NCBI GenBank assembly: GCA_036272325.1
Contig: DATAYY010000033.1
Span: 25,031 to 89,030 of the forward strand
Length of the DNA stretch: 64,000 bases
From: Schlegelella_A sp036272325
Lineage (GTDB): Bacteria; Pseudomonadota; Gammaproteobacteria; Burkholderiales; Burkholderiaceae_C
Reading direction: 5' to 3'
The notes under the pieces are model-generated. The model did not search any database, was not told the DNA's origin, and saw only the letters and a program-made list of their open reading frames with translations. A program made the position numbers and the translations under genes. Numbering within the stretch: position 1 is the stretch's first letter; each line of letters starts with the position of its first letter. This document shows, piece after piece, positions 1 through 8,378 of this stretch.

Positions 1-634
1 GGTAGAGGCAGCTCCTCCCGGTCTCCGGATGCCGGCGCACGACCGGATGCTCGACCGGCGGCGCCTCGCGCTTCTGCTGCTCGGTCATGAGGTCGATGCC
101 GTGGCGGCGCGTGCGCGAGAAGTCGAGGTTGTGGACGGCGCGCATGCCGGCGATGCGGCGCTTCCAGGCATCGCTCAGCCGCTCCCAGGCGCCGTACATG
201 TCACAGAAGTGCGTCTCGCCGCCGTGCTCGGGGACGATCTCGCCATAGATGATTGTCGCCTGGCCGGTGACGCGCCGCCACGAGCCGTCGGTGTGCCAGA
301 CGAGCGTCCCCTTGTCGGGATGCTTGCCGTTCGGCTTGCCATCGGCGTCGAGGTTCGAGAGGCGGTACAGCTCGGGGAAGCCGTCGGCGTGGTACATCGC
401 CATCACGTGCACCTGCACCTCGCCGAACTGGCGGCCGAACGCGACCTGCGCCGCCGGCGGCAGCTCGCCCGGTGGGAAGACAAGCACCTGGTATTCGAGG
501 AAGGCGTCGTAGAGGGCGCGAAAGACGTCGGGCGAAACGCCTCCGGCGAGGTCGAGCCCCGAGATCTCGGCGCCGAGGTTGGGCGTCAGGCGGCGGATGG
601 TGAAGGCAGGGGACGGCAGGACGGCAGCACGCAT
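1..634 (-). CDS. TauD/TfdA-family 2-oxoglutarate/Fe(II) dioxygenase (3' end outside window)
   Basis: Reading the minus strand from the ATG at 634 gives 211 codons with no stop before the window edge, so the C-terminal part is missing. The start is followed by the family's usual N-terminal segment (LTPNLGAEISGLDL) and, at residues 112-117, WHTDGS. H113 and D115 are the first two iron ligands of the HxD...H triad; the distal histidine lies beyond the edge. The family couples 2-oxoglutarate decarboxylation to hydroxylation of small acids such as taurine, alkylsulfates or aryloxyalkanoates. The gene starts 31 bases after the dctM stop on the same strand, so it is probably co-transcribed with the TRAP transporter and acts on the imported substrate. 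The substrate cannot be read from the sequence. Confidence 0.85.
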   Translation of the reverse strand, partial: MRAAVLPSPAFTIRRLTPNLGAEISGLDLAGGVSPDVFRALYDAFLEYQVLVFPPGELPPAAQVAFGRQFGEVQVHVMAMYHADGFPELYRLSNLDADGKPNGKHPDKGTLVWHTDGSWRRVTGQATIIYGEIVPEHGGETHFCDMYGAWERLSDAWKRRIAGMRAVHNLDFSRTRRHGIDLMTEQQKREAPPVEHPVVRRHPETGRSCLY

Positions 635-665
635 GGAGGGCTCCGCAGAGGTGCCTCGACGAACG

Positions 666-2003
666 TCAGGGGCAGATGAACCCGGTGCCAGTCGGCGACT
701 TGAAGCAGCCGACCGACTCCGGCAGCAGCTGCTTGGGCAGCCACAGCACGATGTCGGGGAAGACGACGACGAACGCGATCGTCGCGAAGAACACGATGTA
801 GAGCGGCAACGAGCGAATCACGGCGCGGCCGAAGCCGACGCCGACGTACTTCGACGCCACCAGCAGCGACAGCCCGTACGGCGGCGTGATCAGGCCGAAC
901 ACCAGCGTCGTGATGATGACGACGCCCATGTGCAGCGAGTTGATGTGGCCGACCTCGGTCAGCTTGTTGATGATCGGCATGAAGATGATGATCGCCGGCA
1001 CCGCGTCGATGAAGTCGCCGACGATGACGAAGACGCAGACGAGCAGGAACATGATCATCGCGCCGTTGGTTCCTGCGAACGCGGTGATGTGGCCGGCGAC
1101 GATGTCGGGGCCGCGCAGGTAGGCGACCATCCAGCCGAACGCCGAGGCGCCGGCGACCGCGGCGAGCGGCAGCGAGTAGAGCAGGCCCGCGTACATGAAG
1201 TCGCGCGGCAGCTCGCGCACGTGGTCGCGGTTGAGCGCGGGGATCAGGACGACGAGGATGTAGACGGCGGCCGCCATTCCGGCCTCGGTCGGCGTGAACC
1301 AGCCGGTCAGGATGCCGCCCATGATGATCACCGGGATGACGAGCGGCAGCGCCGAGCCGCGCGCGGCGACGAGCACCTCGGTGATCTTCGCGCGCTTCTT
1401 CATCACGCCGGTCGGGCCCCAGAAGTAGCTGTAGACCATCAGGCCGATGCCGATCAGGACGCCGGGAACGACGCCGGCGAGGAAGAGGCCGCCGATCGAG
1501 ACGTTGCCGGTCGCGCCGTAGACGACCGCCATGATGCTCGGTGGGATCAGGTTGGCCATCGTCGACGCCGATGCGATCAGCGCGGCGGTGAAGGCGCGGT
1601 CGTAGCCTTCCTTGGCCATGTCGCTCGCGATCGTCCGGCTCAGCACGGCGACGTCGGCGGTCGACGAGCCCGAGATGCCGGCGAAGAACATGCTGAACAG
1701 CGTCACCACCTGCGCCAGGCCGCCGCGCAGGTGGCCGACCAGCGTCTGCGACAGGCGGATCATCCGGAACGCGACGTCCGAAGACGCCATCAGCTCGCCG
1801 ACGAGGAGGAAGAACGGCACCGCGAGCAAGGTCTCGGAATCGATGCCGTGGAACAGCTGGCCGACCATCGACTGCATGCTGATCGGCGTGAACACGGTCG
1901 CGACGAGCACGCCGGCGATCAGCGCGAACGCGACCGGCACGCCCATGTAGCCGAAGGCGAGGAAGAGCACGGTCATCAGGAGCAGGACGCCGGACGCGCT
2001 CAT
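666..2003 (-). CDS. dctM: TRAP transporter large permease, DctM family
   Basis: A 445-residue, very hydrophobic protein of normal DctM length with about twelve membrane segments; it carries the substrate and the sodium-coupled transport path of a TRAP system in the inner membrane. Recognisable family stretches include the N-terminal FGYMGVPVAFAL, FAGISGSSTADVA and the C-terminal LITPPYGLSL. I chose the ATG at 2003 because its first bases overlap the dctQ stop as ATGA, the usual translationally coupled arrangement; the reading frame stays open further upstream only through dctQ. It is the third gene of dctP-dctQ-dctM and precedes a dioxygenase gene. Confidence 0.93.
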   Translation of the reverse strand: MSASGVLLLMTVLFLAFGYMGVPVAFALIAGVLVATVFTPISMQSMVGQLFHGIDSETLLAVPFFLLVGELMASSDVAFRMIRLSQTLVGHLRGGLAQVVTLFSMFFAGISGSSTADVAVLSRTIASDMAKEGYDRAFTAALIASASTMANLIPPSIMAVVYGATGNVSIGGLFLAGVVPGVLIGIGLMVYSYFWGPTGVMKKRAKITEVLVAARGSALPLVIPVIIMGGILTGWFTPTEAGMAAAVYILVVLIPALNRDHVRELPRDFMYAGLLYSLPLAAVAGASAFGWMVAYLRGPDIVAGHITAFAGTNGAMIMFLLVCVFVIVGDFIDAVPAIIIFMPIINKLTEVGHINSLHMGVVIITTLVFGLITPPYGLSLLVASKYVGVGFGRAVIRSLPLYIVFFATIAFVVVFPDIVLWLPKQLLPESVGCFKSPTGTGFICP

Positions 2004-2551
2004 TCGATCGCCTCGCGCGAGTCGTCGCGGTCTTCGGGACCTTCGAAGCGGTTCTTCCAGCCGCAGACCAGCTGCTCGACGGTGAACAGAAAGATCAGCA
2101 CCCCGGCAGCCGGGACGATCGCGGTGTAGACGGCAAGCGGGACGAGCGAAGGCATCCGGTAGCTGCCCATGTCGAGCAGCGCGTTCTGCGTTCCGCACCA
2201 GACCAGGAGCACCGCGACGACGAGGACGATCAGGCGGTTGACGATCTCGATCGCCGTCCGCGGCGCTCCCGTCATCCGCTTCGTGATCTCGGTGAGATAG
2301 AAGTGGTCGTTGCGTCGCGTTGCCGCCGCCATGCCGACGAAGACGCCCCAGGCGAAAAACGCCGTCGTGACCTGCTGCAGCCACAGCCACGGCGTGCCCA
2401 GCGTTCGCGTCACGACGTCAAGGAAGACCGTGACGGTGAACATCGAGATGCAGATGCCGCACAGCACCATCAGCGTCGCCTCGAGCCAGTCGAACGCCTT
2501 CCACTTGAGCCGGCGATGGCGCTGCAGGATCAGCGCGCGGTAGTCGGCCAT
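2000..2551 (-). CDS. dctQ: TRAP transporter small permease, DctQ family
   Basis: A 183-residue protein with four predicted membrane helices, the normal size and topology of the DctQ subunit that partners DctM in the inner membrane. The start is the ATG at 2551, giving MADYRALILQRHRR; the longer upstream frame is arginine-rich shadow of dctP. Typical features are a tryptophan-rich segment (TPWLWLQQVTTAFFAWGVFVG) around residues 50-75 and a final helix near residue 150. The stop overlaps the dctM start by four bases (2000-2003), and dctP ends 56 bases upstream. Confidence 0.9.
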   Translation of the reverse strand: MADYRALILQRHRRLKWKAFDWLEATLMVLCGICISMFTVTVFLDVVTRTLGTPWLWLQQVTTAFFAWGVFVGMAAATRRNDHFYLTEITKRMTGAPRTAIEIVNRLIVLVVAVLLVWCGTQNALLDMGSYRMPSLVPLAVYTAIVPAAGVLIFLFTVEQLVCGWKNRFEGPEDRDDSREAIE

Positions 2552-2607
2552 CGTGATCCTCGGTGGCGGGAAAGGGCGGCCGCGGGCTGTCGTGGCCGCG
2601 CGGTCCG

Positions 2608-3615
2608 CTACTTGACTTCGCGGACCATCTTGAGCAGCTTGACGGCGTGCGGCCCGAGCTCGGCGGCGAGCTGGTCCTGCACCGGCGTCGCGTCCTTCAT
2701 GAAACCGCTCTTGTCGACGTTGTCGACGACCTTGACGCCGATCGACTTCAGCTTGTCCTCGGAGTCCTTCTCGAGCTTGAGCGCCATCGCAGGCTCGCGC
2801 TTGGAGACCTCGTCGGCCGCCGCCTGGACCCACTTCTGCTGCTCTGGCGTCAGGCTATTCCAGGTCTTGTCGCTGACCCAGATGCAATTGTTGTTCGCCT
2901 CGTGCTCGGTGATCGAGAGGACCGGCGCGACCTCGTAGTGCTTGTTGGCGAGGTAGACGTTGATGCCGTTCTCGGCGACGTTGACGACTCCTGTCTGCAG
3001 CGACGTGTAGACGTCGCCGAACGGCATGTGCACGGTCTGCGCGCCGTAGGCGGGGAAATGGGTGTCCTCGGTTTTGGTCGCCTGGACGCGGACCTTCTTG
3101 CCCTTGATGTCGTCGACCGACTTGATTTCCTGCTTGCTGTACATGTTGCGCATTCCCATCGTCATGAGCCCGAGCACGTGGGCACCCTGAACCTGGTCCT
3201 TCACCATCGCGCGGAACTCATCGGCGATGGCCGGATCGGCGATCGCTTTCTGCAGATGCGCCTGGTCGCGGAACAGGAAGTGGAGCGAGAACACTCCAGC
3301 CTGCGGCGCCAGCGTCGACGCGTTGGCGGTCGACGTGATCACGAAGTCGATGTCGCCGGCGCGCATCTTCTGCAGCATCTGCGGCTCCTGGCCCAGCTGC
3401 GCGCCGGGGAACTGGTTGATGCTGAGCTTGCCGCCCGAGAGCTCCTTCAGCTTGGCGTCGAAGAGGTTGCCCGCGATGCCGTAGGCGGTCGTCGGCGGCT
3501 GGTCGTAGGCGAAGCTGAACTGGCGTGTCGCCTGCGCGCCGGCGAGCGTTGCCGCGAGCGACAGCAGGCCGAAGGTCAGGGCGCGCAGGCTAATCAGACC
3601 GGTGCGGACTGCCAT
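2608..3615 (-). CDS. dctP: TRAP transporter periplasmic substrate-binding protein, DctP family
   Basis: A 335-residue exported protein. The first 27 residues form a signal peptide (RTGLISLRALTFGLLSLAAT, cleaved near AGAQA). The mature part has DctP features: an FPGAQLGQEPQMLQKMRAGDIDF-like region near residue 75 and a later KVRVQATKTEDTHF region. The ATG at 3615 is preceded at good spacing by AGAGGAG. It should bind a small organic acid in the periplasm and deliver it to DctQM. The substrate is not determinable here, but the downstream TauD-type dioxygenase suggests a compound needing oxidative activation. It is the first gene of the operon and is divergent from the glycosylase gene; the 226-base gap should hold both promoters. 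Confidence 0.93.
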   Translation of the reverse strand: MAVRTGLISLRALTFGLLSLAATLAGAQATRQFSFAYDQPPTTAYGIAGNLFDAKLKELSGGKLSINQFPGAQLGQEPQMLQKMRAGDIDFVITSTANASTLAPQAGVFSLHFLFRDQAHLQKAIADPAIADEFRAMVKDQVQGAHVLGLMTMGMRNMYSKQEIKSVDDIKGKKVRVQATKTEDTHFPAYGAQTVHMPFGDVYTSLQTGVVNVAENGINVYLANKHYEVAPVLSITEHEANNNCIWVSDKTWNSLTPEQQKWVQAAADEVSKREPAMALKLEKDSEDKLKSIGVKVVDNVDKSGFMKDATPVQDQLAAELGPHAVKLLKMVREVK

Positions 3616-3841
3616 GGGTGTCTCCTCTGCGTGGGTGCAGGGCAGGGTGTAGCGGCAACGCCGGGCCGGCGCAATTGCCGGATGCCCGGCGTTGTCCGGA
3701 CAACCGGGGCCAGCGCGGCAGCAAGCAGCCGAACGGCAAGTGCTCGCCGGCGACCATGCGGCCGCCAGGCCGCCGCGCCGAGCGGAAGTCAGCCGACGGC
3801 CGTTTCGCGTGTCGACGCAACGCCGATGGCACACTCGGCCG

Positions 3842-4720
3842 ATGCCCGAGCTGCCCGACGTCAGCGTCTATCTCGAGCGCCTCGGCGCCAAGGTCGTCGG
3901 CCAGCGGCTCGAGCGGGTCAGGATCGGCCATCCGTTTCTGCTTCGCTCGGTGACGCCGCCGATCTCGGCCGTTGAGGGGCGCACGGTGATCGGCGTCGAG
4001 CGGCTCGGCAAGCGGATCGTGCTCGCCTTCGAAGGCGACCTCTTTCTCGTCGTCCACCTGATGATCGCCGGCCGTCTGCGCTGGCTCGCGCCGGGCAAGA
4101 AGACGGCGCCCAACGCGCTCGCGTTTTTCGAGTTCGCGACCGGAACGCTCGCGCTCACCGAAGCCGGCAAGCAACGGCGCGCGTCGCTGCACGCGGTCGA
4201 GGGCCGTGCCGCGCTCGCGGCGCTCGACGCCGGCGGCATCGACGTCATGACGGCGACGCGCGAGGCGTTCGCGGCACGGCTCGTCGCCGAGAACCACACC
4301 GTCAAGCGCGCCCTGACCGACCCGCACCTGTTCAGCGGCATCGGCAATGCCTACTCCGACGAGATCCTCCACCGCGCGCGCCTGTCGCCGCTCGCTCTCA
4401 CGCGCTCTCTGGACGCCGCCGCGATCGACCGCCTGTTCAAGGCGACGACGACGACCCTTGCCGACTGGACTGCGCGCCTCTCGCGCGAAGCCGGCGACTG
4501 GCCGCAGAAGGTGACCGCGTTCCACCCCGCGATGGCGGTGCACGGCCGCTTCGGCCAGCCGTGCCCCGATTGCGGCGCGCCGGTGCAGCGGATCATCCGC
4601 GCCGACAACGAGACGAACTACTGCGCGCGTTGCCAGACGGGAGGCAAGGTACTCGCCGACCGGGCGCTGTCGCGGCTGCTGAAGGACAGCTGGCCGAAGC
4701 AGATCGACGAGCTGCTCTGA
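3842..4720 (+). CDS. Fpg/Nei-family DNA glycosylase/AP lyase
   Basis: A 292-residue protein beginning MPELPDV. Proline 2 and glutamate 3 are the catalytic N-terminus once Met1 is removed, which fixes the start at 3842. A helix-two-turn-helix element with the family signature (FSGIGNAYSDEIL) lies near residue 165, and a C-terminal zinc finger has C241, C244, C261 and C264. The family removes oxidised bases and cleaves the AP site. The sequence departs from canonical Fpg (Asp rather than Glu at position 6, long KATTTTLADWTARL segment), so it is more likely one of the Fpg/Nei-like paralogues than the housekeeping MutM. It neighbours a Dps gene, a plausible oxidative-stress pairing. Confidence 0.88.
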   Translation: MPELPDVSVYLERLGAKVVGQRLERVRIGHPFLLRSVTPPISAVEGRTVIGVERLGKRIVLAFEGDLFLVVHLMIAGRLRWLAPGKKTAPNALAFFEFATGTLALTEAGKQRRASLHAVEGRAALAALDAGGIDVMTATREAFAARLVAENHTVKRALTDPHLFSGIGNAYSDEILHRARLSPLALTRSLDAAAIDRLFKATTTTLADWTARLSREAGDWPQKVTAFHPAMAVHGRFGQPCPDCGAPVQRIIRADNETNYCARCQTGGKVLADRALSRLLKDSWPKQIDELL

Positions 4721-4729
4721 GGTGCCGGG

Positions 4730-5218
4730 CTATTCTTCGAGCAGGCTGCGCAGCATCCACGCGGTCTGCTCGTGGACCGCGAGGCGTTGCGTCAGCAGGT
4801 CGGCGGTCGGCTCGTCGCTGGCCTTGTCGGCGCTCGGAAAGATGCCGCGCGCCGTCCGTGCGACGGCTTCGTGGCCCTCGACCAGGATGCGCACCATGTC
4901 GAGCGCCGCGGGCGGCGTCTCGGGGACGTCCGGGATCGAGCTGAGGCGAGCGAACTGCGCGTACGAGCCCGGCGCTGGATGGCCGAGCGAGCGGATCCGC
5001 TCGGCGACCGGATCGACGGCGTTCCAGAGCTCGGTGTACTGCTCCATGAACATCAGGTGCAGCGTGTTGAACATCGGCCCGCGGACGTTCCAGTGGAAGT
5101 TGTGCGTCGTGAGGTAGAGCGTGTAGGTGTCGGCAAGCAGCCTGGCGAGGCCGCCGGCGATGGCGGCGCGGTCGGCTTCGTCGATGCCGATGTCGATGCG
5201 GGGAGCGGGTCGGGCCAT
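4730..5218 (-). CDS. dps: Dps-family ferritin-like DNA-protection protein
   Basis: A 162-residue protein of standard Dps length. It carries the N-terminal helix motif LTTHNFHWNVRG with H42, then H54, D69 and E73, matching most ferroxidase ligands of Dps. The position expected to carry a further acidic ligand four residues after H54 is Met, so the centre may be atypical. The family assembles into 12-subunit shells that oxidise and store iron using peroxide and may coat DNA. The gene is transcribed towards the glycosylase gene (convergent, 9 bases apart) and away from the aromatic cluster, with a 241-base divergent region upstream. Confidence 0.92.
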   Translation of the reverse strand: MARPAPRIDIGIDEADRAAIAGGLARLLADTYTLYLTTHNFHWNVRGPMFNTLHLMFMEQYTELWNAVDPVAERIRSLGHPAPGSYAQFARLSSIPDVPETPPAALDMVRILVEGHEAVARTARGIFPSADKASDEPTADLLTQRLAVHEQTAWMLRSLLEE

Positions 5219-5401
5219 GGTGTGTTCTCGAGCGGGAGAAGAGACGAGGCTAACCCCGTCGTCGCTCGGCTACATCGCTTTTTTCAAGCACCGCGATAGG
5301 CGCAGCCGCCGCGCACTGCGCGGACGCGATCGGCGCCCGGCCTCCTCGGGTCGGTGCTGACGGTCGTCTCCGCCGGGATCGACTACAACATGGCCAACGC
5401 G

Positions 5402-5418
5402 CAGCCGCGAATCGGCTG
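5402..5418. promoter_or_regulatory. 6-bp dyad upstream of the dioxygenase cluster
   Basis: CAGCCG at 5402-5407 and CGGCTG at 5413-5418 form a perfect inverted repeat with a 5-base spacer, about 40 bases before the first gene of the catabolic run and within the divergent gap shared with dps. It could be a small operator or an mRNA hairpin. No regulator gene is present in the cluster to match it, so this is weak evidence. Confidence 0.25.
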
Positions 5419-5459
5419 TCGGCGACCCCGCCCGCCCGTCGCCGCCTCGGGAGAACGAC

Positions 5460-6344
5460 ATGTCGGAGTACAACCAGGACAAGCTCACCGAAGACGTCCT
5501 TGCCGTCTACGCGAAGACGCGCGACCCGCGCCTGCGCGAGATCATGCGCGCGCTCGTCAGGCACGTGCACGCGTTCGCGCGCGAAGTCGACCTCAAGCCC
5601 GAGGAATGGCTCGCCGGCGTGCGCTTCCTGACCGAGACCGGCCAGATCTCGACCGACAAGCGGCCCGAGTTCATCCTCCTCTCCGACGTCCTCGGCCTGT
5701 CCATGATGGTCGTCTCGCTCGCGCAGGCGCGCGCCAGCGGCGATGCGAAGGGCGCGACCGAGGCGACCGAAGCGACTGTCGAGGGCCCGTTCTACTGGCC
5801 CGGCGCGCCCGATGTCGCGCTCGGCACCGACATCGGCGAAGGCGTCCCTGGCGAGCCGGCGTTCTATTCCGGCCGCGTCACGGATCTCGACGGCAAGCCG
5901 ATCGCCGGCGCGCTGCTCGACGTCTGGTCGGGCGACGGCGACGGCAAGTACGACATGCAGCTCTCGGCCGAGCCGACGATGCGCGCGCGCGGGCGCTTTC
6001 GCACCGATGCCGCCGGGCGTTACCGGTTCTGGTCGATTCGGCCTGCGTTCTATCCGATCCCCGACGACGGGCCGGTCGGCGACATGATGCGAAAGTCCGA
6101 CCGCGGCATCTACCGCCCCGGCCACATCCACATGATGGTCTCGGCCGAGGGCCACGTGCCGGTGACGACGCACATCTTCGTCGCCGGCAGCCCCTACATC
6201 GACGAAGACGCGGTGTTCGGCAAGCGCGACAGCCTGGTCGTCGAGTTCGCGAAGCACGCGCCGGGCGTGGCAGCCGACGGCCGCGAGATGAAGGTGCCCT
6301 ACCACTCGGCGAGCTACGACTTCCGGCTCGCGACGTCGCCGTGA
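5460..6344 (+). CDS. Intradiol ring-cleavage dioxygenase (hydroxyquinol/catechol 1,2-dioxygenase type)
   Basis: A 294-residue protein with the N-terminal dimerisation segment of catechol/hydroxyquinol dioxygenases (residues 1-100) and the core that follows TVEGPFYWPGAP. The four non-haem Fe(III) ligands are visible: Y164 (GKYDMQ), Y198 (FYPIPDDGPVG), H222 and H224 (RPGHIH). It would open a vicinal dihydroxy-aromatic ring between the hydroxyls. Because a maleylacetate reductase lies in the same run, hydroxyquinol giving maleylacetate is the most likely reaction; catechol or chlorocatechol is the alternative. The ATG at 5460 follows a GGGAGAACGAC leader, and the stop overlaps the next start as GTGA. 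Confidence 0.92.
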   Translation: MSEYNQDKLTEDVLAVYAKTRDPRLREIMRALVRHVHAFAREVDLKPEEWLAGVRFLTETGQISTDKRPEFILLSDVLGLSMMVVSLAQARASGDAKGATEATEATVEGPFYWPGAPDVALGTDIGEGVPGEPAFYSGRVTDLDGKPIAGALLDVWSGDGDGKYDMQLSAEPTMRARGRFRTDAAGRYRFWSIRPAFYPIPDDGPVGDMMRKSDRGIYRPGHIHMMVSAEGHVPVTTHIFVAGSPYIDEDAVFGKRDSLVVEFAKHAPGVAADGREMKVPYHSASYDFRLATSP

Positions 6345-7147
6345 AGATCGGCAAGGCGACGGTGCCGCGCACCGCGATCTGCACGTCCGACGAGCACACG
6401 ATCGTCGTCCGCGGGCGCGACCTGTCGAAGGAGCTGATCGGGAAGATCTCGTTCACCGATCACTTTTTCCTGCTCCTCGTCGGCAGGACGCCGACCGTTG
6501 GCGAGAGCGCGGTGCTCGACGCGACGCTGGTCGCGATCGCCGAGCACGGCCTGGTGCCGAGCGTGCAGGCGGCGCGGATGACGTTTGCCGCCGCGCCCGA
6601 CGCGATGCAGGGCGCGGTCGCGGCCGGCATCCTCGGCTGCGGCTCGGTCGTCCTCGGCTCGTCGGAGACCGCGGGGCGGATGTACAGCGAGATCGACGCC
6701 GAGGTGCAATCGGGAACGCCGCTCGCTGCCGCCGCGCTCGCCGTGATGCGCGCCTGGCGTGCCGCGGGCAAGTCGATCCCGGGCTACGGCCACCCGTTGC
6801 ACAAGGAGCGCGACGAGCGCGTCGGCGCGCTGTTCGAGGTCGCGAGGAAGGCCGGCACCGACCTGCGCTTCGTCGCCATCGCCGAGGCCGCCGAGGCGGC
6901 GCTTCCCGAGCTGCTGAAGAAGGACCTGAAGCTCAACGTCTCGGGCGCGATTCCGGCCGTCCTGCTCGGCGCCGGCTTTCCGGTCGAGGCTCTGAAGGGC
7001 GTGCCGATCCTCGCCCGCACCGCGGGGCTGATCGCGCATCTCTACGAGGAGATCGGCCAGCCGATCGGCTTTGCGCTCTCGTACCAGGCGACGCGCGAGA
7101 TGGAATACGACGGCAGTGTCCCGGCCGGCTTCGGCAAGCACGCGTGA
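6341..7147 (+). CDS. Citryl-CoA lyase-like protein (citrate synthase fold, short form)
   Basis: A 268-residue protein starting at a GTG that overlaps the dioxygenase stop. It matches the citrate-synthase-like catalytic domain found at the C-terminus of ATP-citrate lyase and in stand-alone citryl-CoA lyases: a short small-domain start, then the histidine segment KSIPGYGHPLHKERDERV near residue 150 and a C-terminal LIAHLYEEIGQPIGF. It is far shorter than full citrate synthase (about 430 residues). The expected chemistry is retro-Claisen cleavage, or the reverse, of a hydroxy-tricarboxyl-CoA. Direct adjacency to a CaiB-type CoA-transferase suggests that enzyme makes its CoA ester. The actual substrate in this pathway is unknown. 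Confidence 0.82.
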   Translation: MKIGKATVPRTAICTSDEHTIVVRGRDLSKELIGKISFTDHFFLLLVGRTPTVGESAVLDATLVAIAEHGLVPSVQAARMTFAAAPDAMQGAVAAGILGCGSVVLGSSETAGRMYSEIDAEVQSGTPLAAAALAVMRAWRAAGKSIPGYGHPLHKERDERVGALFEVARKAGTDLRFVAIAEAAEAALPELLKKDLKLNVSGAIPAVLLGAGFPVEALKGVPILARTAGLIAHLYEEIGQPIGFALSYQATREMEYDGSVPAGFGKHA

Positions 7148-7163
7148 GCGAGGCGACCGCGCC

Positions 7164-8321
7164 GTGATCCGTGTGCTGCAGGGCCTCAAGATCGTCGAGC
7201 AGGGGACGTTCATCACCGGCCCGGCGTGCGGCATGCTGCTCGGCGATCTCGGCGCCGACGTGATCAAGGTCGAGCAGCCCGGCACCGGCGATCCGTTTCG
7301 CGCCTTCAAAAACGGCCTCTACAGCCCCCACTTCCAGACCTACAACCGCAACAAGCGCAGCATCGCGCTCGACCCGAAGAAGGGCGACGACCGAGCCGTC
7401 CTCGACGAGCTGATCGCCGATGCCGACGTCTTCATCCAGAACTTTCGTCCCGGCGTCGCCGACAAGCTCGGCGTCGGCGAAGCGCGGCTGCGCAGGCTCA
7501 ATCCGAAGCTCGTCTACTGCTCGATCAGCGGCTTCGGCAGCAGCGGCCCGGCCGCCAATCGCCCGGCGTACGACACCGTCGCCCAGGCGGCGAGCGGATT
7601 CCTCGGCCTGCTCGTCAATCCCGAGAACCCGCGCGTCGTCGGCCCGGCGATCGCCGACGCGCTGACCGGCTACTACGCCGCGTACGGCATCCTCGGCGCG
7701 CTGTTCGAGCGGGGCCGCACCGGCACCGGTCGCACGGTCGAGGTCTCGATGCTGGAGGCGATGGCGCACTTCAACCTCGACGCGTTCACGCACTACTTCC
7801 AGGCCGCCGAGGTGATGGGGCCGTACAGCCGGCCGCGCGTCTCGCAGTCGTACGTCCTCGAGTGCGGCGACGGCAAGTGGATCGCCCTGCACATGTCGTC
7901 GCCCGAGAAGTTCTGGCAAGGCCTCGCCCAGGCGATCGAGCGGCCCGACCTGTTCGCCGATCCGCGCTTCGCGACCCGCGAGGCGCGCATCGATCACCAG
8001 GAAGACCTGATCGTCTTGCTCGGCGAGCGCTTCAAGCGGCGGCCGCGCACCGAGTGGTGCGAGCGGCTCGAGCAGCTCGACGTCCCGCATGCGCCGATGT
8101 ACGACCCGAGCGAGGCGCTCGCCGACCCGCAGGCGGTTCACCTCCAGCTGACTGCGGCGGCCGAGCATCCGGTGATGGGCCTCTTTCGCACGGTCCGCTC
8201 GCCGGTCTCGTTCGACGGCGAACGTGCGCTCGACGTTCGCCCACCGCCGACGCTCGACCAGCACGGCGACGAGATCCGCGCCGAGCTCGGCGGACGCCGC
8301 TCCGCGCGCGCGGCCCCATGA
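7164..8321 (+). CDS. CaiB/BaiF (class III) CoA-transferase
   Basis: A 385-residue protein starting at a GTG 16 bases after the previous stop; the fold signature begins at once (VLQGLKIVEQGTFITGPACG). The catalytic aspartate that forms the acyl anhydride aligns with D165 in AIADALTGYY. Further family segments are NRNKRSIALD and FIQNFRPGVADKLG. The enzyme moves CoA between two carboxylic acids and probably feeds the adjacent citryl-CoA lyase-like enzyme or activates a ring-cleavage product. Length and domain order are normal. Confidence 0.9.
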   Translation: MIRVLQGLKIVEQGTFITGPACGMLLGDLGADVIKVEQPGTGDPFRAFKNGLYSPHFQTYNRNKRSIALDPKKGDDRAVLDELIADADVFIQNFRPGVADKLGVGEARLRRLNPKLVYCSISGFGSSGPAANRPAYDTVAQAASGFLGLLVNPENPRVVGPAIADALTGYYAAYGILGALFERGRTGTGRTVEVSMLEAMAHFNLDAFTHYFQAAEVMGPYSRPRVSQSYVLECGDGKWIALHMSSPEKFWQGLAQAIERPDLFADPRFATREARIDHQEDLIVLLGERFKRRPRTEWCERLEQLDVPHAPMYDPSEALADPQAVHLQLTAAAEHPVMGLFRTVRSPVSFDGERALDVRPPPTLDQHGDEIRAELGGRRSARAAP

Positions 8322-8378
8322 CGATTCCGCGCGCTGGCGGCGCATCGAACAACGACAGTCCACAAGGAGACCCGACCG

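Noticed and set aside
579..2129. A 516-codon plus-strand frame rich in Asp/Arg/His
   Set aside because: Shadow of dctM on the opposite strand; no domain signal.
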